64,000 bases of DNA, taken from contig NZ_JAKZAJ010000005.1 in assembly GCF_023156285.1 (NCBI RefSeq), positions 62,001-126,000 of the forward strand, written 5' to 3'. The notes below the pieces were generated by a model. The model was not told the DNA's origin and made no database searches. It worked only from the letters and a program-made list of their open reading frames with translations. The position numbers and the translations under genes are program-made. Source of the DNA: Marinobacter koreensis (GTDB lineage Bacteria > Pseudomonadota > Gammaproteobacteria > Pseudomonadales > Oleiphilaceae). Of the stretch, positions 45,151 through 57,247 are shown in pieces. How positions within the stretch are numbered: position 1 is the first letter of the stretch; each line of letters opens with the position of its first letter.

Positions 45151-46636
45151 TGTCTGCCTCCCCGGTATCAGGTAACAGCCACTGGGCAACGGCCGAACTC
45201 CAGTCCTCCCTCGGGCTTTGCAGGTCCAGAGCCGATTCTGTTGCGGCTCGATCAAGGTACTCCAGCCTGGTGGCAATCCTGTCGAGTTCAATGTGTTCGA
45301 AGCAACGGTCGTTGAAGGCGATCAGCCAGGCCAACTGGGCCTTTTCATTCAGTGGGCTCAGGCGATCCTGCTTGAGGATTTCCCGCAGTACCTGGCCACG
45401 ACGGATGGCCGCTTCCATGGTCGCCTCCAGCCGCGCGCCGAACCGGGTGAAAACCTCCAGTTCCAGAAATTGGAGGTAGTCCAGTTTCATCCGTTTTGCC
45501 TCGTCCTTGATACAGCTGTGTTGGGCCTGACCGCCAATCCGTGACACAGATCGACCGATGTCGATCGCGGGTCGAAAGCCACTGGCGAACAGAGTGCGGT
45601 CGAGATAGATCTGGCCATCGGTGATCGAGATCAGATTGGTGGGTATGTAAGAGGCGATTTCCCCCTGTTGGGTCTCTACGATGGGAAGCGCCGTCATGCT
45701 GCCGCCCCCCAGAGTGCCCTGCAGACAGGTGGCACGTTCCAGCAACCGCGCGTGCATCGAGAAAATGTCGCCTGGGTAGGCCTCTCGCCCCGGCGGTCGA
45801 CGGAGCAGCAGTGACAGCTCGCGATAGGTTTTCGCGTGAGTCGAGAGATCGTCGTAGATTACCAGGACGTCGTGGCCCTGCTGCATCCAGAACTCGGCAA
45901 CCGCGCATCCGGCAAAAGGCGCCAGATGCTGCAAGCCGGGGAGGCCGCTGGCTTCGGCCACCACAACAGTGGTGTAGTCCAGGGCCTGATATCGTTGGAG
46001 CGTTTCGATGGTATTGACGACCGTGGATCGTTTCTGGCCGATCAGCACATACACGCAGTAGACGTGCCTATCACGCTGGTTGATCACCGTGTCGATAGCA
46101 ATGGAGCTGCGCCCCAGCCCTTCATCACCGATCAGGAGCTGCCGCTGGCCCTTGCCGATGGGGATCATGGTGTCGATGGTTCTTATGCCCGAATACAACG
46201 GCTCTTGAACGAAGTCCCTCGAGGTAATTGGCGGCGAGGGCGCTTCCAAAGGCTGGTAACTGCTTGGGATGGGCGGCGGTGCATCGTCCAGGGGAATGCC
46301 CAGTGGATCGATGACCCGGCCAAGAAGGGCGTCGCCCACCGGTACCGACAAGCCCCGTCCGGTACGGTGGACCGAGGTGCCAGCCGTCAGGCGATCGGTG
46401 TCGTGGAGCAGTATTGCGCCAAGAAGATCTTCGTTGATGTCAAAAACCATGGCCCGGCTGCCATCGTCGAACTCCAGCACATCGTCCATCGCGGCTGAGG
46501 GCAGGCCGGCAATCCAGGCGATGCCGTCGCCTACGGAAATGACGGTTCCCCGTTCGCGGATACGCAGGGTGGGTTGATAGTGGTCCAGCCAGCGTGACTG
46601 CTCGGCCAGAGGACCCGGTTTTTCCGTTTCAGACAT
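45134..46636 (-). CDS. atpA: N-ATPase F1 alpha subunit with altered P-loop
   Basis: Non-catalytic nucleotide-binding subunit, 500 residues. The P-loop reads GDEGLGRS (170-177), where the norm is GDRQTGKT; the Lys is Arg176 and the Thr is Ser177. Arg-finger segment VSRIGGQAQ is intact. It overlaps atpF by 8 bp and atpG by 17 bp. Order and length fit the atpDCQ(R)BEFAG N-ATPase operon. Confidence 0.95.
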   Translation of the reverse strand: MSETEKPGPLAEQSRWLDHYQPTLRIRERGTVISVGDGIAWIAGLPSAAMDDVLEFDDGSRAMVFDINEDLLGAILLHDTDRLTAGTSVHRTGRGLSVPVGDALLGRVIDPLGIPLDDAPPPIPSSYQPLEAPSPPITSRDFVQEPLYSGIRTIDTMIPIGKGQRQLLIGDEGLGRSSIAIDTVINQRDRHVYCVYVLIGQKRSTVVNTIETLQRYQALDYTTVVVAEASGLPGLQHLAPFAGCAVAEFWMQQGHDVLVIYDDLSTHAKTYRELSLLLRRPPGREAYPGDIFSMHARLLERATCLQGTLGGGSMTALPIVETQQGEIASYIPTNLISITDGQIYLDRTLFASGFRPAIDIGRSVSRIGGQAQHSCIKDEAKRMKLDYLQFLELEVFTRFGARLEATMEAAIRRGQVLREILKQDRLSPLNEKAQLAWLIAFNDRCFEHIELDRIATRLEYLDRAATESALDLQSPREDWSSAVAQWLLPDTGEADNEQPA

Positions 46637-47375
46637 CGCTATGAAATTCCGTGAAGCCTTTCAGTTCATCTTGCACATTGGCAGCCAGCGTCCAGGCCCC
46701 GAGTGTCACCCGGATCCCGGCAACCAGATCCGGATCAACCCGGAACTCGGGCGGTTTATCCGATCCCGATATCCTGGCCAGGTGATCTGTCAGGTGCTCC
46801 TGCGTCTGTTCATTGAGTGGATAGGCTGAAAGCACCGTCACGGCCGGTGTCGCGTTGGCCTGTTGACGATGGATGCTTTCGAGTTTTTCCGGAGGCAATT
46901 GCGACAGCTGCGTCGTGAACAGGTCGATCAGACGGGACTCGAGCTCCGGCCCGGCTGCCTGCTCAAGAAGGTGCGTGGCGAAACGGGCCCCTTGTTCCAG
47001 TGCGGCTGATTCCATCGCCCTGGTTGCCACTGCCTGCCGGTTTTCCTCCGTTGCCCGCAGTTTTTCCCGGGCCTGCCCGAGTTCCTGCTTCAATGCGTCC
47101 AGACGACGGGCCCGCTCGGTCTCCAGTTCCCTGGACAGTGCATCCCTTGCCTGCTGCCGCTCCTCTCGCCAGGCACTAATACGGCCCTCGTACTGTTCGC
47201 GCAGATGCTCGGCTTTCTCTTCCAGGGCCCTGGCATCGGTCATGGTTTTTTCGATCTCGGCCCGGCGCTGGGCGATTACCTGCATAACCGGCCGGTAAAA
47301 GAAACGCTTGAGGACCCAGACCAGGACCAGAAAATTGATGACTTCGAGAATGAACGTGCTCCAGTTCAGTTCCAC
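46629..47375 (-). CDS. atpF: N-ATPase b subunit with delta-like C terminus
   Basis: 248 residues against about 156 for ordinary b. One membrane segment (8-25), a long charged coiled coil (35-140), then 145-245 with [19 protein letters not shown] and [18 protein letters not shown], which resemble the end of the delta/OSCP subunit. No separate delta gene is in the operon, so this subunit probably supplies the stator cap. Confidence 0.9.
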   Translation of the reverse strand: MELNWSTFILEVINFLVLVWVLKRFFYRPVMQVIAQRRAEIEKTMTDARALEEKAEHLREQYEGRISAWREERQQARDALSRELETERARRLDALKQELGQAREKLRATEENRQAVATRAMESAALEQGARFATHLLEQAAGPELESRLIDLFTTQLSQLPPEKLESIHRQQANATPAVTVLSAYPLNEQTQEHLTDHLARISGSDKPPEFRVDPDLVAGIRVTLGAWTLAANVQDELKGFTEFHSDV

Positions 47376-47403
47376 GCCGGGATCCTTTTCTTCGGTTCAA
47401 TAA

Positions 47404-48373
<970 letters not shown>

Positions 48374-48383
48374 GATTGCCCTT

Positions 48384-48653
48384 CTACTCCCGCAGAAACA
48401 GATATACGTTGATTGCCCCGACCATGACCCCGACCAGAATAAGACTGATGGTCCATCGGGTGGAGTAGCCCGCCAGCTGACTGTCGAGCCAATGCCCGAG
48501 GTAGGCGCCTCCTACGGTGGGAAGCACGAACAGCAGTCCGAGGGTGCCAATGTAGATGGTTTGCGCCATGAGCGTGGGTTTGTCCGCTTCTGCCTGTCGC
48601 ATTCGACGGGCCTGGCGTTCGACCTGCTTCTTCAGATTGTTTTGCCGTGTCAT
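48384..48653 (-). CDS. atpQ: AtpQ / ATPase gene-1 family membrane protein
   Basis: 89 residues with two membrane helices and the AtpI/gene-1 pattern GGAYLGHWLDSQLAGYSTRW. In N-ATPase operons this place is usually taken by two genes, atpQ and atpR; only this one is present, since the gap to atpB is 10 bp. It probably helps c-ring assembly. Confidence 0.85.
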   Translation of the reverse strand: MTRQNNLKKQVERQARRMRQAEADKPTLMAQTIYIGTLGLLFVLPTVGGAYLGHWLDSQLAGYSTRWTISLILVGVMVGAINVYLFLRE

Positions 48654-48660
48654 GGTGCCG

Positions 48661-50558
<1,898 letters not shown>

Positions 50559-50669
50559 TCAGCGAGCGTTACCTAACTTTACAATTTGCCAAGCCTATCA
50601 AGGTTCAGTCTCGCCACATCCCATAAAGTAACTGATCAGATTCCACGATGACGGACCACGGTTACCGAC

Positions 50670-52541
50670 ATGATGCGACGACTCGCTGTTTCCCTTTCTC
50701 TGCTGCCAGTCATTCTTTCCGGATGTGGCAAGGACTCCACCGAGTTGCCTGTCGATGGTCGGGATTTCGATGGAGTGGCCTACAGTGAACCCGCGCCGTA
50801 CATGGGGCGGGTGATCGACGGCTACCTGGAAAACGCCCGGGTCTGGCTGGACATGGATGGGGACGGGCAGTATACGGCAGGCCCGCTGAGCCTGGAGTTG
50901 AGCAACGGAAACACCGCGGTGCTGGATTCCGGCGAACCGACCGCCATGACGGGGGCAGGCGGGCGATTCTCTCTCGACATATCCGAACTGGCGTTGCCCG
51001 CAGAGATCGGGCCCGATCTGGACCCGGGTGATTATCCGCTGTATGCCGTCGCGTTGCCGGGAAAGACGCTTGAGCAGACTCCCGGTGGCCCGGTTGCGGT
51101 CGAGCACGCTTACCTGCTGTCCGCGCCTCCCGGCGTTCGGAATGTGACGCCGCTGACCATGCTGGCCCGTTATCGCACGCTGGCTGGGTTAGGATCATTC
51201 CTGGAAGTCTCGGAGAAACTTTCCTCCAGCCTGGATAACATCAATTTGCTTCGGGACTATGTGCTGGCAGGGGATGAGCGCGCCCATGCTTATGCGCGAG
51301 CTCTGGCTAGATTTACTGCTAGTCAAATGCCGACTAAGTACAACAGCTTGCTTTCCAAGGCCGATAGTGATGGAACTGAGCGTTATCCCAAAACTGGTCT
51401 TAATACTCAGGCAATTTTCATGCTCGGTGTTTCTCTGGTCCAGAATGCCGCTGACGTTATCGCAGTGGTAGATCAGGCGGCCCCCGGTGATTACGGCAGT
51501 GTGGATGTCGACAGCCTGAATCTTCCGTATGTACCGCTGAAGTTCGAGAATCCCAAACTCCTCACCAATCAGCGCATCTACGCTCAGGCCGATACTTTGC
51601 CAACAAATAGATCGAACCTTGTTCTATCGGCCGAGCTGCATTTTGACTACGCGGAGGACGGCCGGTTGATCGGCATCTCGTCTGATGGTTGCATGAACCC
51701 CTCCATGCCGGAACTGGCCCGCCTGATTGACGTGAACGGTGACATGAGCTTGCTCGATGCCCAGTGGCTGCCGTCGGTGTCACTCTCCGTGCAAAGCCGC
51801 AATTTCTATGAGAGCCCGGGCATCGATGAGCGCCTGATCTTTGACTGGGACAACGCGCGCATCTATTTCGAAACGGCCACCACCTGCCATGAAGCGGAGG
51901 GGATTTCTGCAGGTTCCTCCGAGCTGTCTGGCAGTCCTGAAGTGACCTATCGCTGGACCCGGAGTGGTGGGGAGTTGTCCGAGCTGATTGCGGAAATCCC
52001 GCAGAGTGGTTCCACTCTGATGAGGACGCTGGTTCCGCGAGCTGTGCAATCCAATCTTTCTCATTTTCGTGGCTATACGTTGAAAGAGAACGGCAATGTC
52101 ATCGCCGACCTCTCATTCGATGGAACAGAAGTGCCCCTGGATCTCTGCAGTTCTTCTTCGGCAGATGCTGGACAGGTTTCGACTACCCAGTTCCCTTACG
52201 CCTATTCCGGTGATATCAGCGGTGATTACTCAGACGTGCTGCAGGTTGAGGCGGAGTATGACAGGCGAGTTTCTGGTGGAATCGCTCTGAATCGCTTGTT
52301 GCATTACGCGTTCAGGGACACGTCCATGGCAGATCTGGCGTCGGGATTTGAGTGGGTAATGTTCTATCCGTCTGTGCTTGATCCCGAGAATCCGAACCTG
52401 ATTGCAGATGCCTACCTCAAGGCTTATGACGGTACCCGAACTTGCGGCCTCAGTTACGATGAGCCGCCATATTCCGTGTATGCTCGAGTCCAATACAACT
52501 ATCAGACACTGTCGGATTATCTGGTGGGATTGCTGAACTGA
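50670..52541 (+). CDS. Large lipoprotein of unknown function
   Basis: 623 residues with a short signal peptide and lipobox LSGC (Cys19). A Ca-binding-like loop DMDGDGQYTAG occurs at 61-71 inside a repeat-like beta region. The rest is Ser/Leu-rich with many Tyr and shows no domain I recognise. Codon use is less GC-rich around 51290-51450 and 52100-52540 than in neighbouring genes, which suggests a mosaic or recently acquired gene. It stands alone, divergent from the ATPase operon. Confidence 0.8.
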   Translation: MMRRLAVSLSLLPVILSGCGKDSTELPVDGRDFDGVAYSEPAPYMGRVIDGYLENARVWLDMDGDGQYTAGPLSLELSNGNTAVLDSGEPTAMTGAGGRFSLDISELALPAEIGPDLDPGDYPLYAVALPGKTLEQTPGGPVAVEHAYLLSAPPGVRNVTPLTMLARYRTLAGLGSFLEVSEKLSSSLDNINLLRDYVLAGDERAHAYARALARFTASQMPTKYNSLLSKADSDGTERYPKTGLNTQAIFMLGVSLVQNAADVIAVVDQAAPGDYGSVDVDSLNLPYVPLKFENPKLLTNQRIYAQADTLPTNRSNLVLSAELHFDYAEDGRLIGISSDGCMNPSMPELARLIDVNGDMSLLDAQWLPSVSLSVQSRNFYESPGIDERLIFDWDNARIYFETATTCHEAEGISAGSSELSGSPEVTYRWTRSGGELSELIAEIPQSGSTLMRTLVPRAVQSNLSHFRGYTLKENGNVIADLSFDGTEVPLDLCSSSSADAGQVSTTQFPYAYSGDISGDYSDVLQVEAEYDRRVSGGIALNRLLHYAFRDTSMADLASGFEWVMFYPSVLDPENPNLIADAYLKAYDGTRTCGLSYDEPPYSVYARVQYNYQTLSDYLVGLLN

Positions 52542-52688
52542 TGCGGGGCGTGTCGGGTCTGCAAGCGCGGGCCCGGCGACAGGTCTGTCAGATCGTCAGC
52601 GTGGCTTGGGCGAACGTAGTTTGATCGCGGGTTATGGGGCGAACGATTTAAGAGGGGATTCGATAATGCCATTTCCTGGGGGAGGAAA

Positions 52689-52775
52689 TGGTGCCGAGGA
52701 GAGGACTTGAACCTCCACGGGGTTGCCCCCACTAGCACCTGAAGCTAGCGTGTCTACCAATTTCACCACCTCGGC
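52689..52775 (-). tRNA. tRNA-Leu (anticodon CAG)
   Basis: On the minus strand a GCCGAGG/CCTCGGC acceptor stem, a D-loop with TTGGTAGACACGC, an anticodon stem CTAGC/GCTAG with loop TTCAGGT (anticodon CAG), a long variable arm (GGGGGCAACCCC) and a TTCAAGTC T-loop. The discriminator A and CCA are encoded. It reads CUG, a major Leu codon in this GC-rich genome. Confidence 0.95.
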
Positions 52776-52802
52776 AGGTGATATGCAGTGATCTTATCTT
52801 GA

Positions 52803-52822
52803 TGAATTCTAAAGCGAATTCA
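52803..52822. promoter_or_regulatory. Inverted repeat TGAATTC-N6-GAATTCA between tRNA-Leu and rnr
   Basis: Perfect 7-bp arms, 28 bp upstream of the tRNA 5' end and about 210 bp upstream of rnr. It may be a protein site in the divergent control region. The rest of 52776-53033 is a leader I cannot otherwise annotate. Confidence 0.4.
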
Positions 52823-53033
52823 GTCTGATCATTGCTGGCTGAGGGGTGCCCCTCAACCGATGGCGCGTACTTTAATAATTCCCGTTGGGGCTGTCAAACA
52901 TTTTTTGCAAAAAAGTGTCGGCGGTAATTGTGCCTATTATAAGCCCCTTGTTAGGCAGGTTAGCCGCACCAACGTTATACTGCAGCAAATCACACATTCC
53001 GCACGCCAGTGCGGCGATGAGACAAGGATCCGA

Positions 53034-55550
53034 ATGGCTTCCAGAAAAAAAGGCAATGTTGATCCTCACGCTACCCGTGAGGCTCAAAAGTACGAAAACC
53101 CTATTCAGAGCCGGGAGTTCATCCTCAAGCACCTGAAAGACCGAGGTGCGCCTGCCACGCATGAAACTCTCTGCCAGGAACTCGGGCAGACTGAACCCGA
53201 GGGTATCGAGGCGCTCCGCCGCCGCTTGATTGCGATGTGCCGCGACGGCCAGCTCATCTGCAACCGGCGTAACGCGTTCCTCCCGATCGACGAAGCCCAG
53301 CTCGTTACCGGAAAGGTGACCGGTCATAAGGACGGCTTCGGCTTCCTGATTCCGGACGACGGCAGTTCCGATCTGTTCCTCACGGCGCGGCAAATGCGCC
53401 AGGTCTTCCACGGCGACCGTGTTGCCGCCCGGGTCGACCGGATCGATGACCGGGGGCGTCGGGAAGGCAAGATCGTGGAGGTTCTTGAGCACAACACCCA
53501 TCAGACGGTAGGTCGGTTTTTCCGCGAGAGCGGCATCAGCTTTGTGGTGCCTGAGAATGCGCGGATAAACCACGAAATCCTGGTGCCCGAAGAGCACGCC
53601 GGCGAGGCCAGTCATGGTCAGTACGTGGTCGTGGACATCATTCGTCAGCCGACGGTCCGGACCCAGCCCACGGGGCGGGTTGTCGAGATTCTGGGCGAAC
53701 ACATGGCTCCGGGAATGGAAATCGACGTGGCCATCCGCTCCTATGATATTCCCCACAGCTGGCCCGACGAAGTCGGGGAGCAAACGGCCGCGATCGCCGA
53801 GGAGGTCCGGGAAGCGGACAAACAGAATCGTGTCGATATCCGGGATCTGCCGCTGGTAACGATCGACGGCGAGGACGCCCGGGATTTTGACGACGCCATC
53901 TACTGTGAGCCGCGGTCCAGGGGCGGATATCGTCTGCTGGTTGCCATCGCGGACGTATCGCATTACGTAAGGCCCGGAACGCCTCTGGACGAGGAAGCGC
54001 TCAAACGGGGCAACTCGGTGTACTTTCCGGACCACGTGGTGCCCATGCTGCCGGAAAAGCTGTCCAACGGGTTGTGCTCCCTGAATCCGGGCGTGGACCG
54101 CCTGTGCATGGTGGCCGACATGACGATCAGTGCGAACGGTCGCATCAGTGGCTACACATTCTACCAGGCCGTCATGCACAGCCATGCACGGCTGACCTAC
54201 AACAAGGTCAGTGACATCCTGGAGCGTCCGGACTCGGAGCCCGGATATCGGCTGAGTCAGCAGTATTCGGCGGTTCTGCCGCAGCTTTACAACCTGTATG
54301 AACTCTATAAGTTGTTGCGCTGGGCGCGCACGGAGCGCGGGGCGATTGATTTTGAAACCACCGAGACCCGCATCATCTTTGATGCGAACCGGAAGATTGA
54401 GGAAATCGTTCCGGTCCACCGTAACGACGCCCACAAGATCGTTGAAGAGTGCATGCTGTGCGCCAATGTGGCGACGGCCCGCTTCCTGAAGAAGCACAAT
54501 ACGCCGGCGCTCTATCGGGTCCATGAAGGGCCATCCGAAGAGCGCCTCGCAGCGCTCCGCCTGTTCCTCGGCGAGCTTGGCCTGCAATTGCGTGGCGGAG
54601 ATTCGCCCACCTCGGCCGACTACCAGGAGCTGCTCTCCCAGGTGTCTGACAGGCCGGATGCGGATGTCATCCAGACTGTCATGCTGCGATCACTCAGCCA
54701 GGCTGTCTATAGTCCGAAGGAGAGCGGCCATTTCGGGCTGGGCTTCGCCAGTTATGCCCATTTCACGTCGCCGATACGCCGCTACCCGGACCTGATCGTG
54801 CACCGGGCCATCAAGTCCCGGATACATAAAACGGAGGTCCAGAACGATGTGGTCACGCCACCGGCTCCGGACCAGGAGCTGGCTGAGTATCCCTATGACT
54901 ATGCCCGGCTTGAAGAACTGGGCGAGCACACCTCCATAACCGAGCGTCGGGCTGACGACGCGACCCGCGATGTGATGGCCTGGCTCAAGTGCGAATTCCT
55001 GAAAGATCACGTGGGCGAGGAATACGGAGGCGTCATTGCGGCCGTCGTGCCGTTCGGTTTCTTTGTGGAGCTGGCGGATATCTATATTGAGGGCCTGGTT
55101 CACGTGTCCACCCTCAGTGGAGACTATTTCCACCACGATGCGGCCAAGCATCGGCTGATCGGCGAGCGCACCGCCATCAGCTTCCGACTCGGTGATGAGG
55201 TTCGGGTGCGGGTTGCCCGGGTGGGGCTGGAAGATCGGAAGATCGATCTGGAACTGGTCAGTCAGCCCCGGCGTCGGAAAGCCGATCGGGAGGCTCTGGA
55301 GGTGTCCCGGCATGACCGTGGTGACAAGCCGCGGGGCCGCAAGGATCGAGGCGGTAATAAAGGCGGTCGCGACAAGGCGCGCTCCGGCAACCGCAAGGCC
55401 GGCGCCGGAAGCACCGGTTCGGGCAAGCGCGGCAGTGCCAAGGCCGAACTGGTGGCCGAAGCGGCCCGTGAGGCGGCCCGCAAGCCTGGTAAGAAGGGCG
55501 GCAAGGGTTCGGCGACCGACCGCAAACCAAAGCGAAAGTCTCGCAAATAA
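53034..55550 (+). CDS. rnr: Ribonuclease R
   Basis: 3'-5' exoribonuclease that degrades structured RNA. 838 residues from ATG 53034, which has AAGGATCC upstream; the frame stays open to 52860 without family-like sequence. Cold-shock domains (85-260), the RNB core with catalytic acids in DGEDARDFDDAIY, an S1 domain (VIAAVVPFGFFVELADIYIEG) and a Lys/Arg-rich tail (from about 730). rlmB follows after 23 bp. Confidence 0.97.
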   Translation: MASRKKGNVDPHATREAQKYENPIQSREFILKHLKDRGAPATHETLCQELGQTEPEGIEALRRRLIAMCRDGQLICNRRNAFLPIDEAQLVTGKVTGHKDGFGFLIPDDGSSDLFLTARQMRQVFHGDRVAARVDRIDDRGRREGKIVEVLEHNTHQTVGRFFRESGISFVVPENARINHEILVPEEHAGEASHGQYVVVDIIRQPTVRTQPTGRVVEILGEHMAPGMEIDVAIRSYDIPHSWPDEVGEQTAAIAEEVREADKQNRVDIRDLPLVTIDGEDARDFDDAIYCEPRSRGGYRLLVAIADVSHYVRPGTPLDEEALKRGNSVYFPDHVVPMLPEKLSNGLCSLNPGVDRLCMVADMTISANGRISGYTFYQAVMHSHARLTYNKVSDILERPDSEPGYRLSQQYSAVLPQLYNLYELYKLLRWARTERGAIDFETTETRIIFDANRKIEEIVPVHRNDAHKIVEECMLCANVATARFLKKHNTPALYRVHEGPSEERLAALRLFLGELGLQLRGGDSPTSADYQELLSQVSDRPDADVIQTVMLRSLSQAVYSPKESGHFGLGFASYAHFTSPIRRYPDLIVHRAIKSRIHKTEVQNDVVTPPAPDQELAEYPYDYARLEELGEHTSITERRADDATRDVMAWLKCEFLKDHVGEEYGGVIAAVVPFGFFVELADIYIEGLVHVSTLSGDYFHHDAAKHRLIGERTAISFRLGDEVRVRVARVGLEDRKIDLELVSQPRRRKADREALEVSRHDRGDKPRGRKDRGGNKGGRDKARSGNRKAGAGSTGSGKRGSAKAELVAEAAREAARKPGKKGGKGSATDRKPKRKSRK

Positions 55551-55573
55551 TCCATTGAACAGGGTAGGAATCC

Positions 55574-56311
55574 GTGTCCCAGGAGTATGTATTCGGGTGG
55601 CATGCGGTTGAGGCTGTCCTCAAGCGCGAGCCGGAGAGGTTGCAGCAGGTCTGGATTCAGACCGGTCGCCAGGATAAACGCGTCCGTTCCATTACCGATG
55701 CGCTGGATGGGCTTGGTGTTCGCTGGCAGGTTGTGCATCGCCGCGAGCTGGATAGTCGGGTGTCTGGCGTTCATCAGGGGGTTGTGGCTGCGGTCAGTGA
55801 AAGTCGGGAGTGGAGTGAGAGCGATCTGCTTGCGGAGCTGGACCGGTCAGGAAAGCCCGCTTTTCTACTGGTCCTCGACGGCGTAACCGATCCCCATAAC
55901 CTGGGTGCCTGCATGCGCACGGCAGATGCGGTTGGCGTGCAGGCTGTAGTGGTTCCGAAGGATAAGTCGGCCTCCCTGACTCCGGTGGCCCGGAAGGTTG
56001 CCTGTGGTGCTGCGGAGACAGTGCCGTTCGTGCGGGTGACCAATCTCGCCCGGTTCCTGCGTTCTCTGCAGGATCAAGGGGTCTGGCTGATCGGCGCGGC
56101 CGGAGAGGCGTCGGGAACCCTGTATCAGGCCGATTTCAAGGGGCCTGTTGCGCTGGTCATGGGCGCCGAAGGGAAGGGATTGCGCCGATTGACCCGAGAA
56201 CACTGCGATCAGTTGATCAATATTCCCATGCTTGGGCATGTGGACAGCCTGAATGTTTCCGTGGCAACCGGGGTCTGCCTTTATGAGGCCCTGCGTCAAC
56301 GGCTTGCGTAG
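55574..56311 (+). CDS. rlmB: 23S rRNA (Gm2251) 2'-O-methyltransferase
   Basis: SPOUT enzyme of 245 residues starting at GTG. Motifs are DPHNLGACMRTADAVG, GAEGKGLRRLTRE and IPMLGHVDSLNVSVATG. It sits in the usual rnr-rlmB pair. The rpsF promoter overlaps the bases right after its stop. Confidence 0.96.
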   Translation: MSQEYVFGWHAVEAVLKREPERLQQVWIQTGRQDKRVRSITDALDGLGVRWQVVHRRELDSRVSGVHQGVVAAVSESREWSESDLLAELDRSGKPAFLLVLDGVTDPHNLGACMRTADAVGVQAVVVPKDKSASLTPVARKVACGAAETVPFVRVTNLARFLRSLQDQGVWLIGAAGEASGTLYQADFKGPVALVMGAEGKGLRRLTREHCDQLINIPMLGHVDSLNVSVATGVCLYEALRQRLA

Positions 56312-56314
56312 CGC

Positions 56315-56343
56315 TTGCACAGACGACCTTACCCGCCTAGAAT
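56315..56343 (+). promoter_or_regulatory. Sigma-70 promoter for the rpsF operon
   Basis: TTGCAC and TAGAAT with a 17-bp spacer, close to consensus. It starts four bases after the rlmB stop and gives a leader of about 200 nt before rpsF. Confidence 0.8.
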
Positions 56344-56349
56344 ACGTCA

Positions 56350-56365
56350 CCCCTTTTTTAAGGGG
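56350..56365 (+). terminator. CCCCTT-TTTT-AAGGGG hairpin at the start of the rpsF leader
   Basis: A 6-bp stem with a TTTT loop at the expected transcription start. It may end rlmB read-through or protect the 5' end; the T-run after it is short. Confidence 0.45.
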
Positions 56366-56414
56366 CGGTTTTCTATTGCCTGGAAAATGGCAACAGCGGC
56401 CGTGCTTTTTGATC

Positions 56415-56434
56415 AGGCCTGTGCGCAGGCTTTT
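56415..56434 (+). terminator. Small hairpin and T-run inside the rpsF leader
   Basis: GCCTG (56417-56421) and CAGGC (56426-56430) close a TGCG loop, extendable to seven pairs with flanking bases, followed by TTTT. It may act as an attenuator upstream of the S6:S18 hairpin. Confidence 0.45.
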
Positions 56435-56455
56435 AATGAAAAAGCAAAAAAGAAA

Positions 56456-56477
56456 CCGATAGCCACTGGCTGTCACC
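56456..56477 (+). promoter_or_regulatory. Candidate S6:S18 autoregulatory leader hairpin
   Basis: GATAGCC (56458-56464) pairs with GGCTGTC (56468-56474) across an ACT loop, flanked by CC before and ACC after. This matches the general shape of the rpsF leader element bound by the S6:S18 complex, which mimics its 16S rRNA site. It lies about 75 bp before rpsF. Confidence 0.5.
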
Positions 56478-56549
56478 TCCTTGCTTTCATGTTCCGCGGT
56501 CGTATTCGGTCCGTTGAAAAGAAAGCTGTTTAAACCGTAGGGAGAACTC

Positions 56550-56966
56550 ATGCGTCACTACGAAATCGTATTTATGGTACATCCGGATCAGAGCGAGCAG
56601 GTGCCCGCAATGATCGAGCGTTATACCGGCGTCATCACCGAAGATGGCGGCAAGGTACATCGCCTGGAAGATTGGGGCCGTCGTCACCTGGCTTACCCGA
56701 TCAACAAGATCCACAAGGCTCACTACGTCCTGATGAACGTTGAATGTTCCCAGGCCGCACTGGACGAGCTGACTCACAACTTCCGGTTCAACGATGCCAT
56801 CATCCGTGACCTGATCCTGCGTCGCGACGAGGCTGTTACCGACCTGTCTCCGATGAAAGCGGCTGAGTCCCGTGAAGATCGTCGTTCCGGCGGTGAAGAC
56901 CGTCCGCGTCGTTCTGCTGACTCTGACGCCGGCCAGAAGGCCAAGTCACAGGACGAAGAAGAGTAA
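56550..56966 (+). CDS. rpsF: Ribosomal protein S6
   Basis: 138 residues; the [18 protein letters not shown] start and the [20 protein letters not shown] block are typical. The charged tail ([20 protein letters not shown]) is longer than the core and ends in KSQDEEE, like substrates of RimK glutamylation. GGGAGA precedes the ATG. First gene of rpsF-rpsR-membrane protein-rplI. Confidence 0.98.
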   Translation: MRHYEIVFMVHPDQSEQVPAMIERYTGVITEDGGKVHRLEDWGRRHLAYPINKIHKAHYVLMNVECSQAALDELTHNFRFNDAIIRDLILRRDEAVTDLSPMKAAESREDRRSGGEDRPRRSADSDAGQKAKSQDEEE

Positions 56967-56991
56967 TTAACCGGAGTTGAGGAGTTAAGTT

Positions 56992-57222
56992 ATGGCTCGT
57001 TTTTTCAGACGTCGTAAGTTCTGTCGCTTCACGGCAGAAGGTGTTAAAGAGATCGATTACAAGGATCTGGACACCCTGAAAGGCTACATCACTGAAACCG
57101 GCAAGATCGTGCCCAGCCGCATCACCGGCACCAAAGCACGTTATCAGCGTCAGCTGGCTACCGCTATCAAGCGTGCCCGCTACCTGGCACTGCTGCCGTA
57201 TACGGACAGCCACGACCACTAA
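56992..57222 (+). CDS. rpsR: Ribosomal protein S18
   Basis: 76 residues; [20 protein letters not shown] and the [23 protein letters not shown] region are standard. It forms a heterodimer with S6 on the 30S platform. No zinc-type Cys pairs beyond the single CRF motif are present. Confidence 0.98.
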   Translation: MARFFRRRKFCRFTAEGVKEIDYKDLDTLKGYITETGKIVPSRITGTKARYQRQLATAIKRARYLALLPYTDSHDH

Positions 57223-57247
57223 AGACAGATAAACAGGATTTGGGACC

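Noticed and set aside
52860..53033. Upstream extension of rnr
   Set aside because: Open frame, but the added 58 residues do not resemble RNase R, and a ribosome site precedes the ATG at 53034.
52872..54587. 571-codon minus-strand frame opposite rnr
   Set aside because: Shadow of RNase R and runs close to the tRNA; no support.
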